Shown piece by piece: positions 13,450 to 21,193 of a stretch of DNA of 25,744 nucleotides (within the stretch, counting starts at the first letter, position 1; the number at the start of each line of letters is the position of its first letter). The notes under the pieces are model-generated. The model was not told the DNA's origin. It worked only from the letters and a program-made list of their open reading frames with translations, and made no database searches. The stretch is taken from positions 1 through 25,744 of the forward strand of contig CAMBSS010000046.1 in NCBI GenBank assembly GCA_945870465.1. Direction: 5' to 3'. Origin of the DNA: Bordetella parapertussis. GTDB lineage: Bacteria > Pseudomonadota > Gammaproteobacteria > Burkholderiales > SG8-41. The translations under genes and the position numbers were made by a program.

Positions 13450-15021
13450 CTAGCCATTCTGCAGTAATGTTTTAGCGCGTTCGCGCAAAACGAATTTCTG
13501 GATCTTGCCGGTCGCGTTCTTGGGCAGGTCGCCGAACACGACTTTCTTCGGCGCCTTGAAATGCGCCAGCACCTCGCGCGCGTGGGCAATCAGTTCGGTC
13601 TCGCTCGCGGTGGCGCCCGGTTTCAGCGTGACGTAGGCGACCGGGACTTCACCCCATTTCGGGTCAGGGCCGGCGACCACTGCGGCTTCCATCACCGCCG
13701 CATGCGCGGTCAGCGCGCGCTCGACTTCCAGCGACGCGATGTTTTCGCCGCCCGAGAGGATGATGTCTTTCGAGCGGTCCTTGATTTCGACATAGCGGTC
13801 GGCGTGCATGACGCCGAGATCGCCGGTGCGGAACCAGCCGTCGGGTGCGGCGCGCTGCGTTGCTTCGTCGTCGCGATAGTAGCCGAGCATGACGTTGTTC
13901 CCGCGCAACGCGATTTCGCCGATGGTTTTGGCATCTGCCGGCACGTCGCGCCCGTCCACATCGACGACGCGCAATTCCTCGGCGATCACGTTGCCGACAC
14001 CCTGGCGCGCCTTGATGCGGCCTTGTTCTTCAATCGGCAGTTTGTTCCAGTCCTCGCGCCATTCGCAGACGACCGCCGGCCCGAAGGTTTCGGTGAGGCC
14101 GTAGAGGTGCGTCACATTGATGCCGAGTTCCGCCATGCGCGTCAGTATTGCCGGCGTCGGCGGCGCGCCGCCGGTGGCGGCCTGTAGCGCGTGCGCCAGC
14201 TTGACTTGCTTGGCCGCTTCAGCCCAGGCAATCATGATCAATACGGTAGGTGCTGCACAAAAGTGAGTGACGCCGGATTCGCGCAAATGTTGCCAAATCA
14301 ATTCGGGATCGAGCTTGCGCAGGCAAAGATGCGTGGCGCCTGCCGCGGTCACGCCCCAGGTAAAGCACCAGCCGTTGCAATGAAACATCGGCAGCGTCCA
14401 CAGGTAAGTGCTGGCGCAGTCCAGTCGCATGTGCGCCACCATCGCGAGCGCCTGCAGGTAGGCTCCGCGGTGGTGATACATCACGCCCTTGGGCTTGCCG
14501 GTGGTGCCGCTGGTGTAATTGATCGAAATCATGCCGCGTTCGTCGGCGACGGGTTCCGCGTGTGGAGTTGCGCCGGCCAGCCAGGCTTCGTATTCGTCTT
14601 TGCCGCCAGCGCGCACGAGTTTTAGTCCGGCGCCGGTTTTCTTTGCAATTTCCAGCGCCACCGTTTCGAATTCGTGGTCGTAGATGAGCACGCGCGCAGC
14701 GCTGTGTTCGATAACATAGGCGAGATCGCTGGCGGTCAGGCGCTGATTGAGCGCAACCAGCACGGCACCCGCCAGCGGAACGCCGTAGTGTGTTTCGAGC
14801 AGCATGTGGGTATTCGGCGCCAGCACGGCGGCACGCGTACCGTTGTTAATACCCATGGCGCGCAGGGCGCCAGCCAGTCGCAGCGCACGCTGGTAGAACT
14901 CCGCGTAGGTGTAGCTCAGGTCGCCGTCGATGACGGCGATGCGGTCGGCGAACACGGTGGCCGAGCGCCGCAGGAATGCGGTCGGTGTCAGCGGTTCGAA
15001 CGACATTTGTTCAGTAGTCAT
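13450..15021 (-). CDS. AMP-forming acyl-CoA ligase (fatty-acid/LvaE-like)
   Basis: A 523-residue ANL-family enzyme of normal length. It should adenylate a carboxylic acid with ATP and load it on CoA. Visible motifs: YTSGTTGKPKG (169-179), the phosphate-binding loop; LYGLTETFG (307-315); GWFRTGDLG (395-403); the hinge region KDRSKDIILSGGENI (414-428); and catalytic Lys506 in LPKNATGKIQKF. MFHCNGWCF (212-220) is typical of medium-chain and dimethylsulfoniopropionate-type ligases, so the preferred acid is not certain. It lies 17 bases after the small DUF6285-like gene and two genes after the kinase, all on the minus strand, so it probably activates the hydroxy acid that the kinase then phosphorylates. 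No strong ribosome site precedes the ATG at 15021. Confidence 0.92.
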   Translation of the reverse strand: MTTEQMSFEPLTPTAFLRRSATVFADRIAVIDGDLSYTYAEFYQRALRLAGALRAMGINNGTRAAVLAPNTHMLLETHYGVPLAGAVLVALNQRLTASDLAYVIEHSAARVLIYDHEFETVALEIAKKTGAGLKLVRAGGKDEYEAWLAGATPHAEPVADERGMISINYTSGTTGKPKGVMYHHRGAYLQALAMVAHMRLDCASTYLWTLPMFHCNGWCFTWGVTAAGATHLCLRKLDPELIWQHLRESGVTHFCAAPTVLIMIAWAEAAKQVKLAHALQAATGGAPPTPAILTRMAELGINVTHLYGLTETFGPAVVCEWREDWNKLPIEEQGRIKARQGVGNVIAEELRVVDVDGRDVPADAKTIGEIALRGNNVMLGYYRDDEATQRAAPDGWFRTGDLGVMHADRYVEIKDRSKDIILSGGENIASLEVERALTAHAAVMEAAVVAGPDPKWGEVPVAYVTLKPGATASETELIAHAREVLAHFKAPKKVVFGDLPKNATGKIQKFVLRERAKTLLQNG

Positions 15022-15038
15022 TGGTGTCTGATGTTGAA

Positions 15039-15425
15039 TCAGGTCTGCAGAGCGCGCGGGTTTGAAATCGCGAGCTCGTCCGCGGATGTTTTTTCGAGAT
15101 GATCCAGCAATGCCTTGCGTGCCTTGTCATCAAAGCCGCCGGCGCGGATGTCCGACGCGAGGCGCTGGTTGAGGCTGGCGAGTGACGTTGCAAGCGCCGG
15201 CCCGGCAGGAGTTTCGCTGGTTTCACCAAGCAGCTTCTGCAACCGTGCAAATTCCGCGTGCATGGCTTGATCAGCTCCCGCGTGCTCCCGCGATGCAATT
15301 GCCATCGCATTGGCTATCATCAGCGCGTCGTAACGCAGCTCTTCCGGCAGCCCCGGCAACAGTTTGTCGAGCAGCGTAGAGCGCGCGATGGCGAGCAGGT
15401 CGGCGGCGTTGGGCTGGGTTTTCAT
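15039..15425 (-). CDS. Small DUF6285-like protein (LvaB-like kinase partner)
   Basis: A 128-residue, mostly helical protein without signal peptide or membrane segment. The N-terminal pattern ADLLAIARSTLLDKLLPGLP and ELRYDALMIANAMAIASRE is what I recall of DUF6285 proteins, which sit beside APH-fold kinases and acyl-CoA dehydrogenases. In the Pseudomonas levulinate pathway a protein of similar size, LvaB, is needed together with the kinase LvaA to phosphorylate 4-hydroxyvaleryl-CoA; its place here between kinase and ligase supports the same role. I am confident of the gene and context, less so that LvaB itself belongs to DUF6285. The start at 15425 lies just after repeat element B; AGG about eight bases upstream is a weak ribosome site. 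Confidence 0.75.
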   Translation of the reverse strand: MKTQPNAADLLAIARSTLLDKLLPGLPEELRYDALMIANAMAIASREHAGADQAMHAEFARLQKLLGETSETPAGPALATSLASLNQRLASDIRAGGFDDKARKALLDHLEKTSADELAISNPRALQT

Positions 15426-15441
15426 GTCCTAAACCTGTTGG

Positions 15442-15576
15442 AACCGCCGATGGACGCGGATGAACGCAGATGGAAGCAAGGCTGATAAATAAAAAACATT
15501 TTTTGAGCGAGGCATAACATTTTATTTTTCTGCCTCGCTGGTTTTCATCGGCGTCTATCGGCGTTCATCGGCGGTT
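15442..15576. repeat. Inverted-repeat element B (10-base CGCnGATGgA arm units)
   Basis: The left arm (15442-15474) holds three 10-base units CGCCGATGGA, CGCGGATGAA, CGCAGATGGA. The right arm (15546-15576) read on the other strand gives CGCCGATGAA, CGCCGATAGA, CGCCGATGAA, so the arms pair over more than 30 bases with a few mismatches. An inner 9-base pair AGCGAGGCA (15506-15514) / TGCCTCGCT (15531-15539) forms a second hairpin. The right arm overlaps the stop codon of the kinase gene and encodes its last residues TADERR. It lies between kinase and LvaB-like gene and shares its unit with element D. Confidence 0.8.
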
Positions 15577-16586
15577 GTTTTTACGGTTAGCGCAATAATC
15601 TCGTATTCAAGTTCGGCGACGATGCGGCCGGTGAGGGCGAGTTCGAGCGAGCGCTCAACGCCGGACAAATGACGTTGCGCCTGCTGCAATGCGATGACGG
15701 CCCAGCGGATATGCGCCATGACCTGCCAGTATACGAGTGCTGCGGGCGTCACGGTGCGTCCGGAAGCGCGCTCGTAGGGCGCGAGAAAATCCGCGGCCTC
15801 GGCAACGCCGCCGGCCGGCCGCTGCTTGCCGGCAAAGCGCCAGCACTTGGCGAAGATCCAGCCGACGTCCTCGAGCGGATTGCCGAACGCGGCGAATTCC
15901 CAGTCGAGCACCCCGGCAAGCCCGCCGTCGTGCACCAGGTAATTGCCGGTGCGGTAATCGCGGTGAATGAAGGTGGTTTCTTCGGTGGCCGGTGCATTCA
16001 GTTCGCACCAGCGCAGCCCCCATTCGAGTGCGGGGTGCGACGCGGGGAGTTGATCGAGGTATTTTCGGTAGTGTGCGATGTTGTCACGTGCCAGCATCGT
16101 TGAAAGGAACGCGAGTTGCGGTTGCGGCGGCTTGATGGCGTGCAGGCGCGCGAGATTCTCGGCCAGTTCGCGCGCCAGGTGCGGGCGGTCCGGAACCAGC
16201 GCGGCTTCGCGTGTGACGCGATGCCCGCTCGCCACGCCCGGCAGGCGCTGCATGATAAAGAATTCGCGCCCGGTGACTGCCATATCGCTGCACAGGAACA
16301 ACGGCCGCGGTGCGTGGACGTTCGCCGCGTATGCGACTTTGAGGATTTCGAATTCTTCGCTGCGTTTGAGGCTTGCCTCGACCCGCGCCGCGGCATCGGT
16401 GCGCAACACCCATTGCTGTGGGCCGGCGTACGTGCCACCGGTGATTTCAACGTCGAGCGCCCAGTTTTCCTGCACCGCGCCGCCGCTCATGCGCGCGAGC
16501 TGACTAATGCTCACGGCGCTAGCAGCTGCCGCGGCGCGCAGGAAAGTTTCGAGGCGGGCGCGGGTGTCGGCGGCGTTAAGGTCCAT
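15555..16586 (-). CDS. APH-fold phosphotransferase (ACAD10/11-kinase / LvaA-like)
   Basis: A 343-residue cytoplasmic kinase of the aminoglycoside phosphotransferase fold. FIHRDYRTGNYLV (207-219) carries the catalytic Asp210 and Asn215, and GVLDWEFAAFGNPLEDVGW (225-243) carries the metal-binding Asp228. The N-terminal LARMSGGAVQENWALDVE (30-47) is the usual glycine-rich start of this subgroup. The same domain forms the N-terminal half of mammalian ACAD11, and free-standing LvaA phosphorylates the 4-hydroxyl of 4-hydroxyacyl-CoA. With the neighbours here that is the best guess rather than antibiotic resistance. Its last six residues are encoded by repeat element B, so the natural C-terminus may have been rewritten by the repeat. 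No strong ribosome site precedes ATG 16586. Confidence 0.85.
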   Translation of the reverse strand: MDLNAADTRARLETFLRAAAAASAVSISQLARMSGGAVQENWALDVEITGGTYAGPQQWVLRTDAAARVEASLKRSEEFEILKVAYAANVHAPRPLFLCSDMAVTGREFFIMQRLPGVASGHRVTREAALVPDRPHLARELAENLARLHAIKPPQPQLAFLSTMLARDNIAHYRKYLDQLPASHPALEWGLRWCELNAPATEETTFIHRDYRTGNYLVHDGGLAGVLDWEFAAFGNPLEDVGWIFAKCWRFAGKQRPAGGVAEAADFLAPYERASGRTVTPAALVYWQVMAHIRWAVIALQQAQRHLSGVERSLELALTGRIVAELEYEIIALTVKTTADERR

Positions 16587-16616
16587 GATTAACAGGGCAA
16601 AGATAAAAAATCTTGA

Positions 16617-16783
16617 ACCGCCAAGGACGCCAAGGACGCCAAGGACGCGAAGGAAGATTCAAGTGCGATGGAGTTTGAGTGAAAAATTGACGATAGAGAC
16701 AAGATGGCAGTTACTCTCGAAACCCGACTTTATATCTTCCTTTCTTTTGCTTTTCCTTTGCGTCCTTCGCGTCCTTGGCGGTG
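16617..16783. repeat. Inverted-repeat element C (9-base CGCCAAGGA arm units)
   Basis: The left arm has three exact copies of CGCCAAGGA (16619-16645) plus CGCGAAGGA (16646-16654). The right arm (16755-16782), read on the other strand, gives ACCGCCAAGGACGCGAAGG followed by ACGCAAAGG, pairing with the left arm. The roughly 100-base centre is A/T-richer and not obviously structured. The element fills most of the 224-base gap between the lactonase-like and kinase genes, the third element of this kind in the same minus-strand gene run. Confidence 0.8.
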
Positions 16784-16810
16784 TAAGCTTTTCCTCAAAG
16801 CTTTTCACTG

Positions 16811-17725
16811 CTACATATGGGAATACAAGAGGCGTCCCGCTGTCGGCACGCGCGCGGTGAGGATGCAGCCGCTGCCGGAATCGGTGATGTAGATGGTCTT
16901 GCGGTCGGGCCCGCCGAAAGCGACGTTGGTCACGAAGTCGCTGCTGCAAGACTGCACGCGGTAGAGCGGTTCGCCGCGATGGTTGAATATCCAGACCGCC
17001 CCCATGTCGGGGTGCGCTACGACGAGCCCGTCGTGTTCGTCCATGGTGATGCCGTCCGGGCCGCGCCCGCCTGACATCTGGATCTGCACGCCCATGCGCG
17101 CTACCGTGCCATCGGGCGCGAACGGCATGCGCCACACGGCGTTGGCGCGCGTCGCAGCGACAAACAGCGTGTCTTCCTTCGCATTGAGCACCAACCCGTT
17201 CGGACTCGGCACGCAATCTGCGAGCTTGTGCAGCACGCCGGCCGCCGTGTAGAGATAAACGCGTCCGGTCGGGTCTGACATGTCGCTCTGGCCCTGGTCG
17301 GTGAAATAAAGGTCGCCGTTGGAGGCAAAGGTCAGATCGTTGACGCCCTTGAAGTGCTCGCGGTGATAGCGCGTGACATGGGGCGTGATTTTTCCGCTGG
17401 CGGGATCGAGGATAACGATTCCCAACTTGTGGTCGGCAACGAAAATGCGGCCGTCTTTGTGGATGCGCAGGCCGTTCGGTTCGCCGTCGTATTCGGCGAC
17501 CACTTCGAACTTGCCCTGCGGCGAAATGCGGAAAATGCGGCCATACGGAATGTCGACGACATAGAGATTGCCGGCGCGGTCGAACGAAGGTCCCTCAAGA
17601 AAACTGCCGGCTGGAAGCGGACCGCCGCCGGCGGCGATGCGGTCGGCCGGCACGTGGCTTTTGCGCAGCGTCTGCGGCACGGCGGCAAAGACTTCGGTTT
17701 CGATGAGTTGCGGTGGGGCGAACAT
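16811..17725 (-). CDS. SMP-30/gluconolactonase-family beta-propeller hydrolase
   Basis: A 304-residue six-bladed beta-propeller protein. The divalent-metal ligands of the family are in place: Glu in SFLEGPSFD, Asn in GVNDLTFASNGDLYFTD, and Asp in GPDGITMDEHDGLVV, plus the PNGL loop. Members hydrolyse sugar lactones, gamma- and delta-lactones or organophosphates with a bound metal. I chose the ATG at 17725 (MFAPPQLIETEVF) because the family normally begins just before such a segment and AGGA lies 10 bases upstream; an ATG at 17803 would add 26 unrelated residues. No signal peptide is seen. It heads the minus-strand run with the kinase, LvaB-like, ligase and dehydrogenase genes, which suggests that it opens a lactone to the hydroxy acid they consume. 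Confidence 0.85.
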   Translation of the reverse strand: MFAPPQLIETEVFAAVPQTLRKSHVPADRIAAGGGPLPAGSFLEGPSFDRAGNLYVVDIPYGRIFRISPQGKFEVVAEYDGEPNGLRIHKDGRIFVADHKLGIVILDPASGKITPHVTRYHREHFKGVNDLTFASNGDLYFTDQGQSDMSDPTGRVYLYTAAGVLHKLADCVPSPNGLVLNAKEDTLFVAATRANAVWRMPFAPDGTVARMGVQIQMSGGRGPDGITMDEHDGLVVAHPDMGAVWIFNHRGEPLYRVQSCSSDFVTNVAFGGPDRKTIYITDSGSGCILTARVPTAGRLLYSHM

Positions 17726-17996
17726 GATGGCGTAGTCCTGTAACCTGGAGTCAGGATTATATGCGAGATGTGCCGCATCGTTGATATGCGGTAAGTTGCG
17801 CATCGTTCATAGGTGAGCCGGCACGCGGCGCTATAATTGCCGGGACTCGGTATAATCTGTTCCACAACATAAGTCGCACCTCTTCAGGCACCGCCATCAG
17901 CGCGGCCGCACCGAGCAGGGCATGCTGGAGGCAGGAGCAAGCAGTTTTGATTAACGCGGTGCCGTTGCCGCTTGCTGCAAGCTATGGAGGGTTGTC
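17726..17996. promoter_or_regulatory. Divergent promoter region with two TATAAT boxes
   Basis: This 271-base gap separates the minus-strand lactonase operon from the plus-strand Bug-hyuAB genes. On the plus strand there are two exact TATAAT hexamers at 17832-17837 and 17851-17856, but neither has a good -35 partner at 16-18 bases, so an activator may be needed. GGAGG six bases before the ATG at 17997 is a strong ribosome site. No operator could be defined. Confidence 0.4.
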
Positions 17997-18965
17997 ATGA
18001 GACGTAAACTTTCAATGGTAGTTGGCTTTGTTTTCGCGACGGCAGCGGCCGGCGCGCTGTTCGCGCAGGACTACCCCGCCAAAACCGTGCGCATCCTCGT
18101 CGCCTACACGCCGGGCGGCGGCACCGATCTGGTCGGCCGCGTGCTGGCGAAAAAGCTGGGTGAAATATGGGGCCAGCAGGTGGTGGTCGAAAACCGTCCG
18201 GGCGCCGGCGGCAACATCGGCACGGATGCCATCGCGAAAGCCGCGCCTGACGGTTATACGCTGGGTATCGCGCCCAGCACGCATGCCATCGCTCCCAGCC
18301 TGTACGCGAAGCTGCCTTTCGATACGCTGAAGGACTTCACGTTCATCTCGCTCGCCGCCGCCGGGCCGAATATCGTCGTCTGCCATCCGTCGGTGCCCGT
18401 TACGTCCGTGAAAGAACTGATTGCGCTGGCCATACGCCATCCCGGCCAGCTCACGTTCGCGTCGGCAGGCATCGGTGCTACGACCCATCTTGCCGGCGAA
18501 TATTTCAAGAGCGTGGCGGGTATAGACGTGTTGCACATCCCGTATAAAGGCAGTTCGCAGGCGCAGATCGACCTGGTCGGCGGCCAGGTGTCGTTCATGG
18601 TTGACAGCATGCCTTCCGGGTTGCCCAAGGTGCAGGCCGGCAAGACGCGCGCGCTGGCCACCACCGGCAAGCAGCGCTTCGCCGTGCTGCCCAAGGTGCC
18701 GACGGTGATCGAATCCGGATTGCAGTACGAGTCGATTTCCTGGTGGGGCGTCGTCGGACCGGCCGGCATTCCCCAGCCGATCGTCAACAAGCTGCTGGCA
18801 GACATCACGCGCGTCATGGCGCAGCAGGACGTCAAGGAGATACTCTCGACGCAGGGTGCCGAACCGACGACCAGCACGCCGCAGCAATTCATCGACTACG
18901 TAAAGCAGGAAACCGCGCTGTACGCGAAAATCATCAAGACCGCGAACATCCGCATCGAACAGTAG
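17997..18965 (+). CDS. Bug/TctC-family periplasmic solute-binding receptor
   Basis: A complete 322-residue family member. The signal peptide is about residues 1-23 (RRK, hydrophobic core, cleavage near ALFAQ). Then come YPAKTVRILVAYTPGGGTD (27-45), VVENRPGAGGNIGTD, AAPDGYTLG, FDTLKDFTFIS, CHPSVPVTSVKELI, HIPYKGSSQAQ, the LPKVPTVIESG segment and the C-terminal STPQQFIDYV. Every conserved block expected for ligand binding is present, so it is a useful reference for judging the damaged copies in this window. It sits 43 bases before hyuA on the same strand; the bound ligand is plausibly a cyclic amide, hydantoin or related compound that HyuAB opens. No membrane transporter genes are nearby. Start fixed by GGAGG six bases upstream. 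Confidence 0.95.
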   Translation: MRRKLSMVVGFVFATAAAGALFAQDYPAKTVRILVAYTPGGGTDLVGRVLAKKLGEIWGQQVVVENRPGAGGNIGTDAIAKAAPDGYTLGIAPSTHAIAPSLYAKLPFDTLKDFTFISLAAAGPNIVVCHPSVPVTSVKELIALAIRHPGQLTFASAGIGATTHLAGEYFKSVAGIDVLHIPYKGSSQAQIDLVGGQVSFMVDSMPSGLPKVQAGKTRALATTGKQRFAVLPKVPTVIESGLQYESISWWGVVGPAGIPQPIVNKLLADITRVMAQQDVKEILSTQGAEPTTSTPQQFIDYVKQETALYAKIIKTANIRIEQ

Positions 18966-19008
18966 TGCGCGCGCAACGCGCGGCTCCATACAAGTAAGAG
19001 GCATTATT

Positions 19009-21075
19009 TTGGTTGCACGTTATCGCATAGGCATAGACGTCGGCGGCACCTTCACGGATCTTTTTCTGCTCGATGCGGAGAGCGGCGCGGTGGCGCGGCA
19101 CAAGCTCTTGTCGACGCCGGGCGAGCCGCATCTGGCGCCGCTGGCGGGCATCCGCGAGATCCTTGCGAAAATTGGCGGCACTGGCGCCGGGGTGGCTTTC
19201 GTCGGTCTCGGCACCACCGTGATGACCAATGCGCTGCTGGAAAGAAAAGGCGCGCTGACCGGGCTCATCACCACGGCGGGCTTTCGTGATCTGCTTGAAA
19301 TCGCGCGCCAGACGCGGCCGCATACGTTCGATGCGTTCGTGTCCAAGCCCGAGCCGCTGGTGCCGCGCCAGTTGCGCCAGGAGGTGGTGGAGCGTATCGC
19401 GGCGGACGGCGGCGTGCTGACGGCGCTCGACACCGCCAGTCTGGACGCCGCCATCGATAGTTTGCAGGCAGCGGGAGTCAAGGCGATTGCGGTCTGCCTG
19501 CTCAACTCTTACGCCAATCCCGCGCACGAACGCGCGATCGCGGCGCGGTTGCGCGAGCGCTGGCCCGCCGCACACGTGTCGATCTCGACTGACGTGCTGC
19601 CGGAATTCCGCGAGTACGAGCGTTTGAGTTCGACTGTGGTCAACGCCTATTTGATGCCGACCACGCGCGATTACTTTCGCGCGTTCGAGGCTGAAGTAGC
19701 CAAGCTCGCCGTTCCGGAAGCGCCGTTCATCATGAACTCCGGCGGCGGCATCATGACGCCCGACCAGGCGGGCGAGCGGCCGATCGATACGCTGTTCTCG
19801 GGGCCGAGCGGCGGCGTCAGCGGTGCGGTCTATGTGTCAGCGCAAGGCGGCTACGCCAACATCATCACCTTCGACATGGGCGGCACCAGCACCGACGTCT
19901 GCCTGGTGCAAAACGGCAGGCCGCAATTGAGCCACAGCCGCATGATCAATGGCGTGCCGTTGAAAGCATCTGCGCTCGACGTGCACACGGTGGGCGCCGG
20001 CGGCAGCAGCATTGCCGGTCTCGACGCCGGCGGCATGCTGCAGGTCGGCCCGCACAGTGCGGGCGCACGGCCGGGGCCCGCGTGCTATGGCCACGGTGGC
20101 GAGCGCGCGACCGTCACCGATGCCAATGTGGTGCTGGGACGTCTGAATCCGCATTTTCTGCTCGGCGGTGCGCTCAAGATAGACGCCGCGAAGTCGCGCG
20201 CGGTGATCGAACGCGACGTCGCCAGGCCGCGCAATATTGATGTCGTCGACGCGGCGGCCGCGATTATCGCCATTGCCGATATCAACATGGCGCACGCGGT
20301 GCGCTTTGTTTCGGTCGAGCGCGGTCTCGATCCCGGCGATTTCATGCTGGTCGCGTTCGGCGGCGCAGGTCCCGTGCATGCGGCATCTGTTGCGCGCAAC
20401 CTCGGTGTCGCGGGCGTGCTGGTGCCTCCCGCTCCCGGCGTGTTGTGCGCGATGGGCGTGCTGGTCAACGACCTGCAGGCGGATTTCAGTCGTACGCGCA
20501 TGACGAGCGAAGCCGCAACTGACTGCATCTCCGTTGTCGATGGCGTTTACCGCGAACTCGAAGACAAGGGGCGCGCAGCGTTTGCCGGCAACATGAAGAA
20601 CGCTGCCCAGCTCCAGCTCGCGCGCACCGTCGATGCGCGTTACGCCGGACAGAACCACGAGTTGACGGTAGACGTGCCCGCGGGCCCGTTCGACGGCAAA
20701 TCGCTGGCCGTGCTGAAAGCGAACTTCAACCGCGCGCACCATGAGATGTTCGGCTACGATTCGCCGGAAAAAATCGTCGAGCTGGTGACTTTCAGGTTAC
20801 GCGCGCGTCTCACCGTCGAGCGTGCCGATTTCGCCGGCGCGCAGCCAAGTGCCCGCACCGGCGCTCTCGTGCCGACCGCGACACGCAAAGTGTTTTTCGA
20901 AAACGCCGGCGGTTTCGTCGATTGTCCGATTTACGACCGCGGCGCGCTGCTCACGGGCGACCAGTTTCACGGGCCTGCCGTCATCGAGCAGATGGACTGC
21001 ACGACGGTGATTCCGCCGGATTTCGCGGCGCGCGTCGATGCGGCAGGAAACTTATTGCTCAAGCTCAATTCATAG
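19009..21075 (+). CDS. hyuA: Hydantoinase/oxoprolinase family protein, subunit A
   Basis: A 688-residue ATP-dependent amidohydrolase subunit of normal length. The N-terminal ATPase-type motif is GIDVGGTFTDLFLLD (8-22); GLGTTVMTNALLERKG (66-81), the central FDMGGTSTDVCLV near 288 and a C-terminal domain after about 490 complete the layout. With subunit B it hydrolyses cyclic amides such as 5-oxoproline, hydantoins or N-methylhydantoin at the cost of ATP; which one cannot be told. The start appears to be TTG at 19009, with AGAGG seven bases upstream and no ATG or GTG that would keep the N-terminal motif. It is followed by hyuB after a 118-base gap filled by repeat element D. The gene symbol is a family name; the substrate remains open. 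Confidence 0.92.
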   Translation: MVARYRIGIDVGGTFTDLFLLDAESGAVARHKLLSTPGEPHLAPLAGIREILAKIGGTGAGVAFVGLGTTVMTNALLERKGALTGLITTAGFRDLLEIARQTRPHTFDAFVSKPEPLVPRQLRQEVVERIAADGGVLTALDTASLDAAIDSLQAAGVKAIAVCLLNSYANPAHERAIAARLRERWPAAHVSISTDVLPEFREYERLSSTVVNAYLMPTTRDYFRAFEAEVAKLAVPEAPFIMNSGGGIMTPDQAGERPIDTLFSGPSGGVSGAVYVSAQGGYANIITFDMGGTSTDVCLVQNGRPQLSHSRMINGVPLKASALDVHTVGAGGSSIAGLDAGGMLQVGPHSAGARPGPACYGHGGERATVTDANVVLGRLNPHFLLGGALKIDAAKSRAVIERDVARPRNIDVVDAAAAIIAIADINMAHAVRFVSVERGLDPGDFMLVAFGGAGPVHAASVARNLGVAGVLVPPAPGVLCAMGVLVNDLQADFSRTRMTSEAATDCISVVDGVYRELEDKGRAAFAGNMKNAAQLQLARTVDARYAGQNHELTVDVPAGPFDGKSLAVLKANFNRAHHEMFGYDSPEKIVELVTFRLRARLTVERADFAGAQPSARTGALVPTATRKVFFENAGGFVDCPIYDRGALLTGDQFHGPAVIEQMDCTTVIPPDFAARVDAAGNLLLKLNS

Positions 21076-21165
21076 CCGCAGATAAACGCAGATACACGCA
21101 GATGAAATTAAAGGCACGAGATTTTTATTTTGACGTATCCGCGTTTATCTGCGTTTATCCGCGGC
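21075..21165. repeat. Inverted-repeat element D (10-base CGCAGATAAA arm units)
   Basis: The left arm has three tandem units CGCAGATAAA, CGCAGATACA, CGCAGATGAA (21077-21106). The right arm (21135-21165) contains TTTATCTGCG and TTTATCCGCG, the reverse complement of the same unit, and ends in GCGGC opposite the GCCGC at 21075. The centre is about 30 bases and A/T-rich, so RNA from here could form a long hairpin. The element starts on the last base of the hyuA stop codon and lies inside the hyuAB unit. Its unit is the same as that of element B. Confidence 0.85.
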
Positions 21166-21193
21166 ATAACGCTTTTGATTTCACGGGGTAAAC

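Noticed and set aside
15555..16586. APH-fold kinase considered as an aminoglycoside resistance gene.
   Set aside because: Neighbouring LvaB-like, acyl-CoA ligase and ACAD10/11-like genes point to hydroxyacyl-CoA metabolism.
16619..16654. Tandem 9-base repeats considered as a CRISPR or VNTR locus.
   Set aside because: Units are far too short and there are no spacers; the inverted copy at 16755-16782 shows that this is one arm of an inverted-repeat element.
18012..19004. 330-codon minus-strand open frame opposite the Bug gene before hyuA.
   Set aside because: Arg/His/Gly-rich shadow of an intact Bug gene; no recognisable domain.
19837..20742. 301-codon minus-strand open frame inside hyuA.
   Set aside because: Shadow of the hyuA coding frame without start signal or motif.
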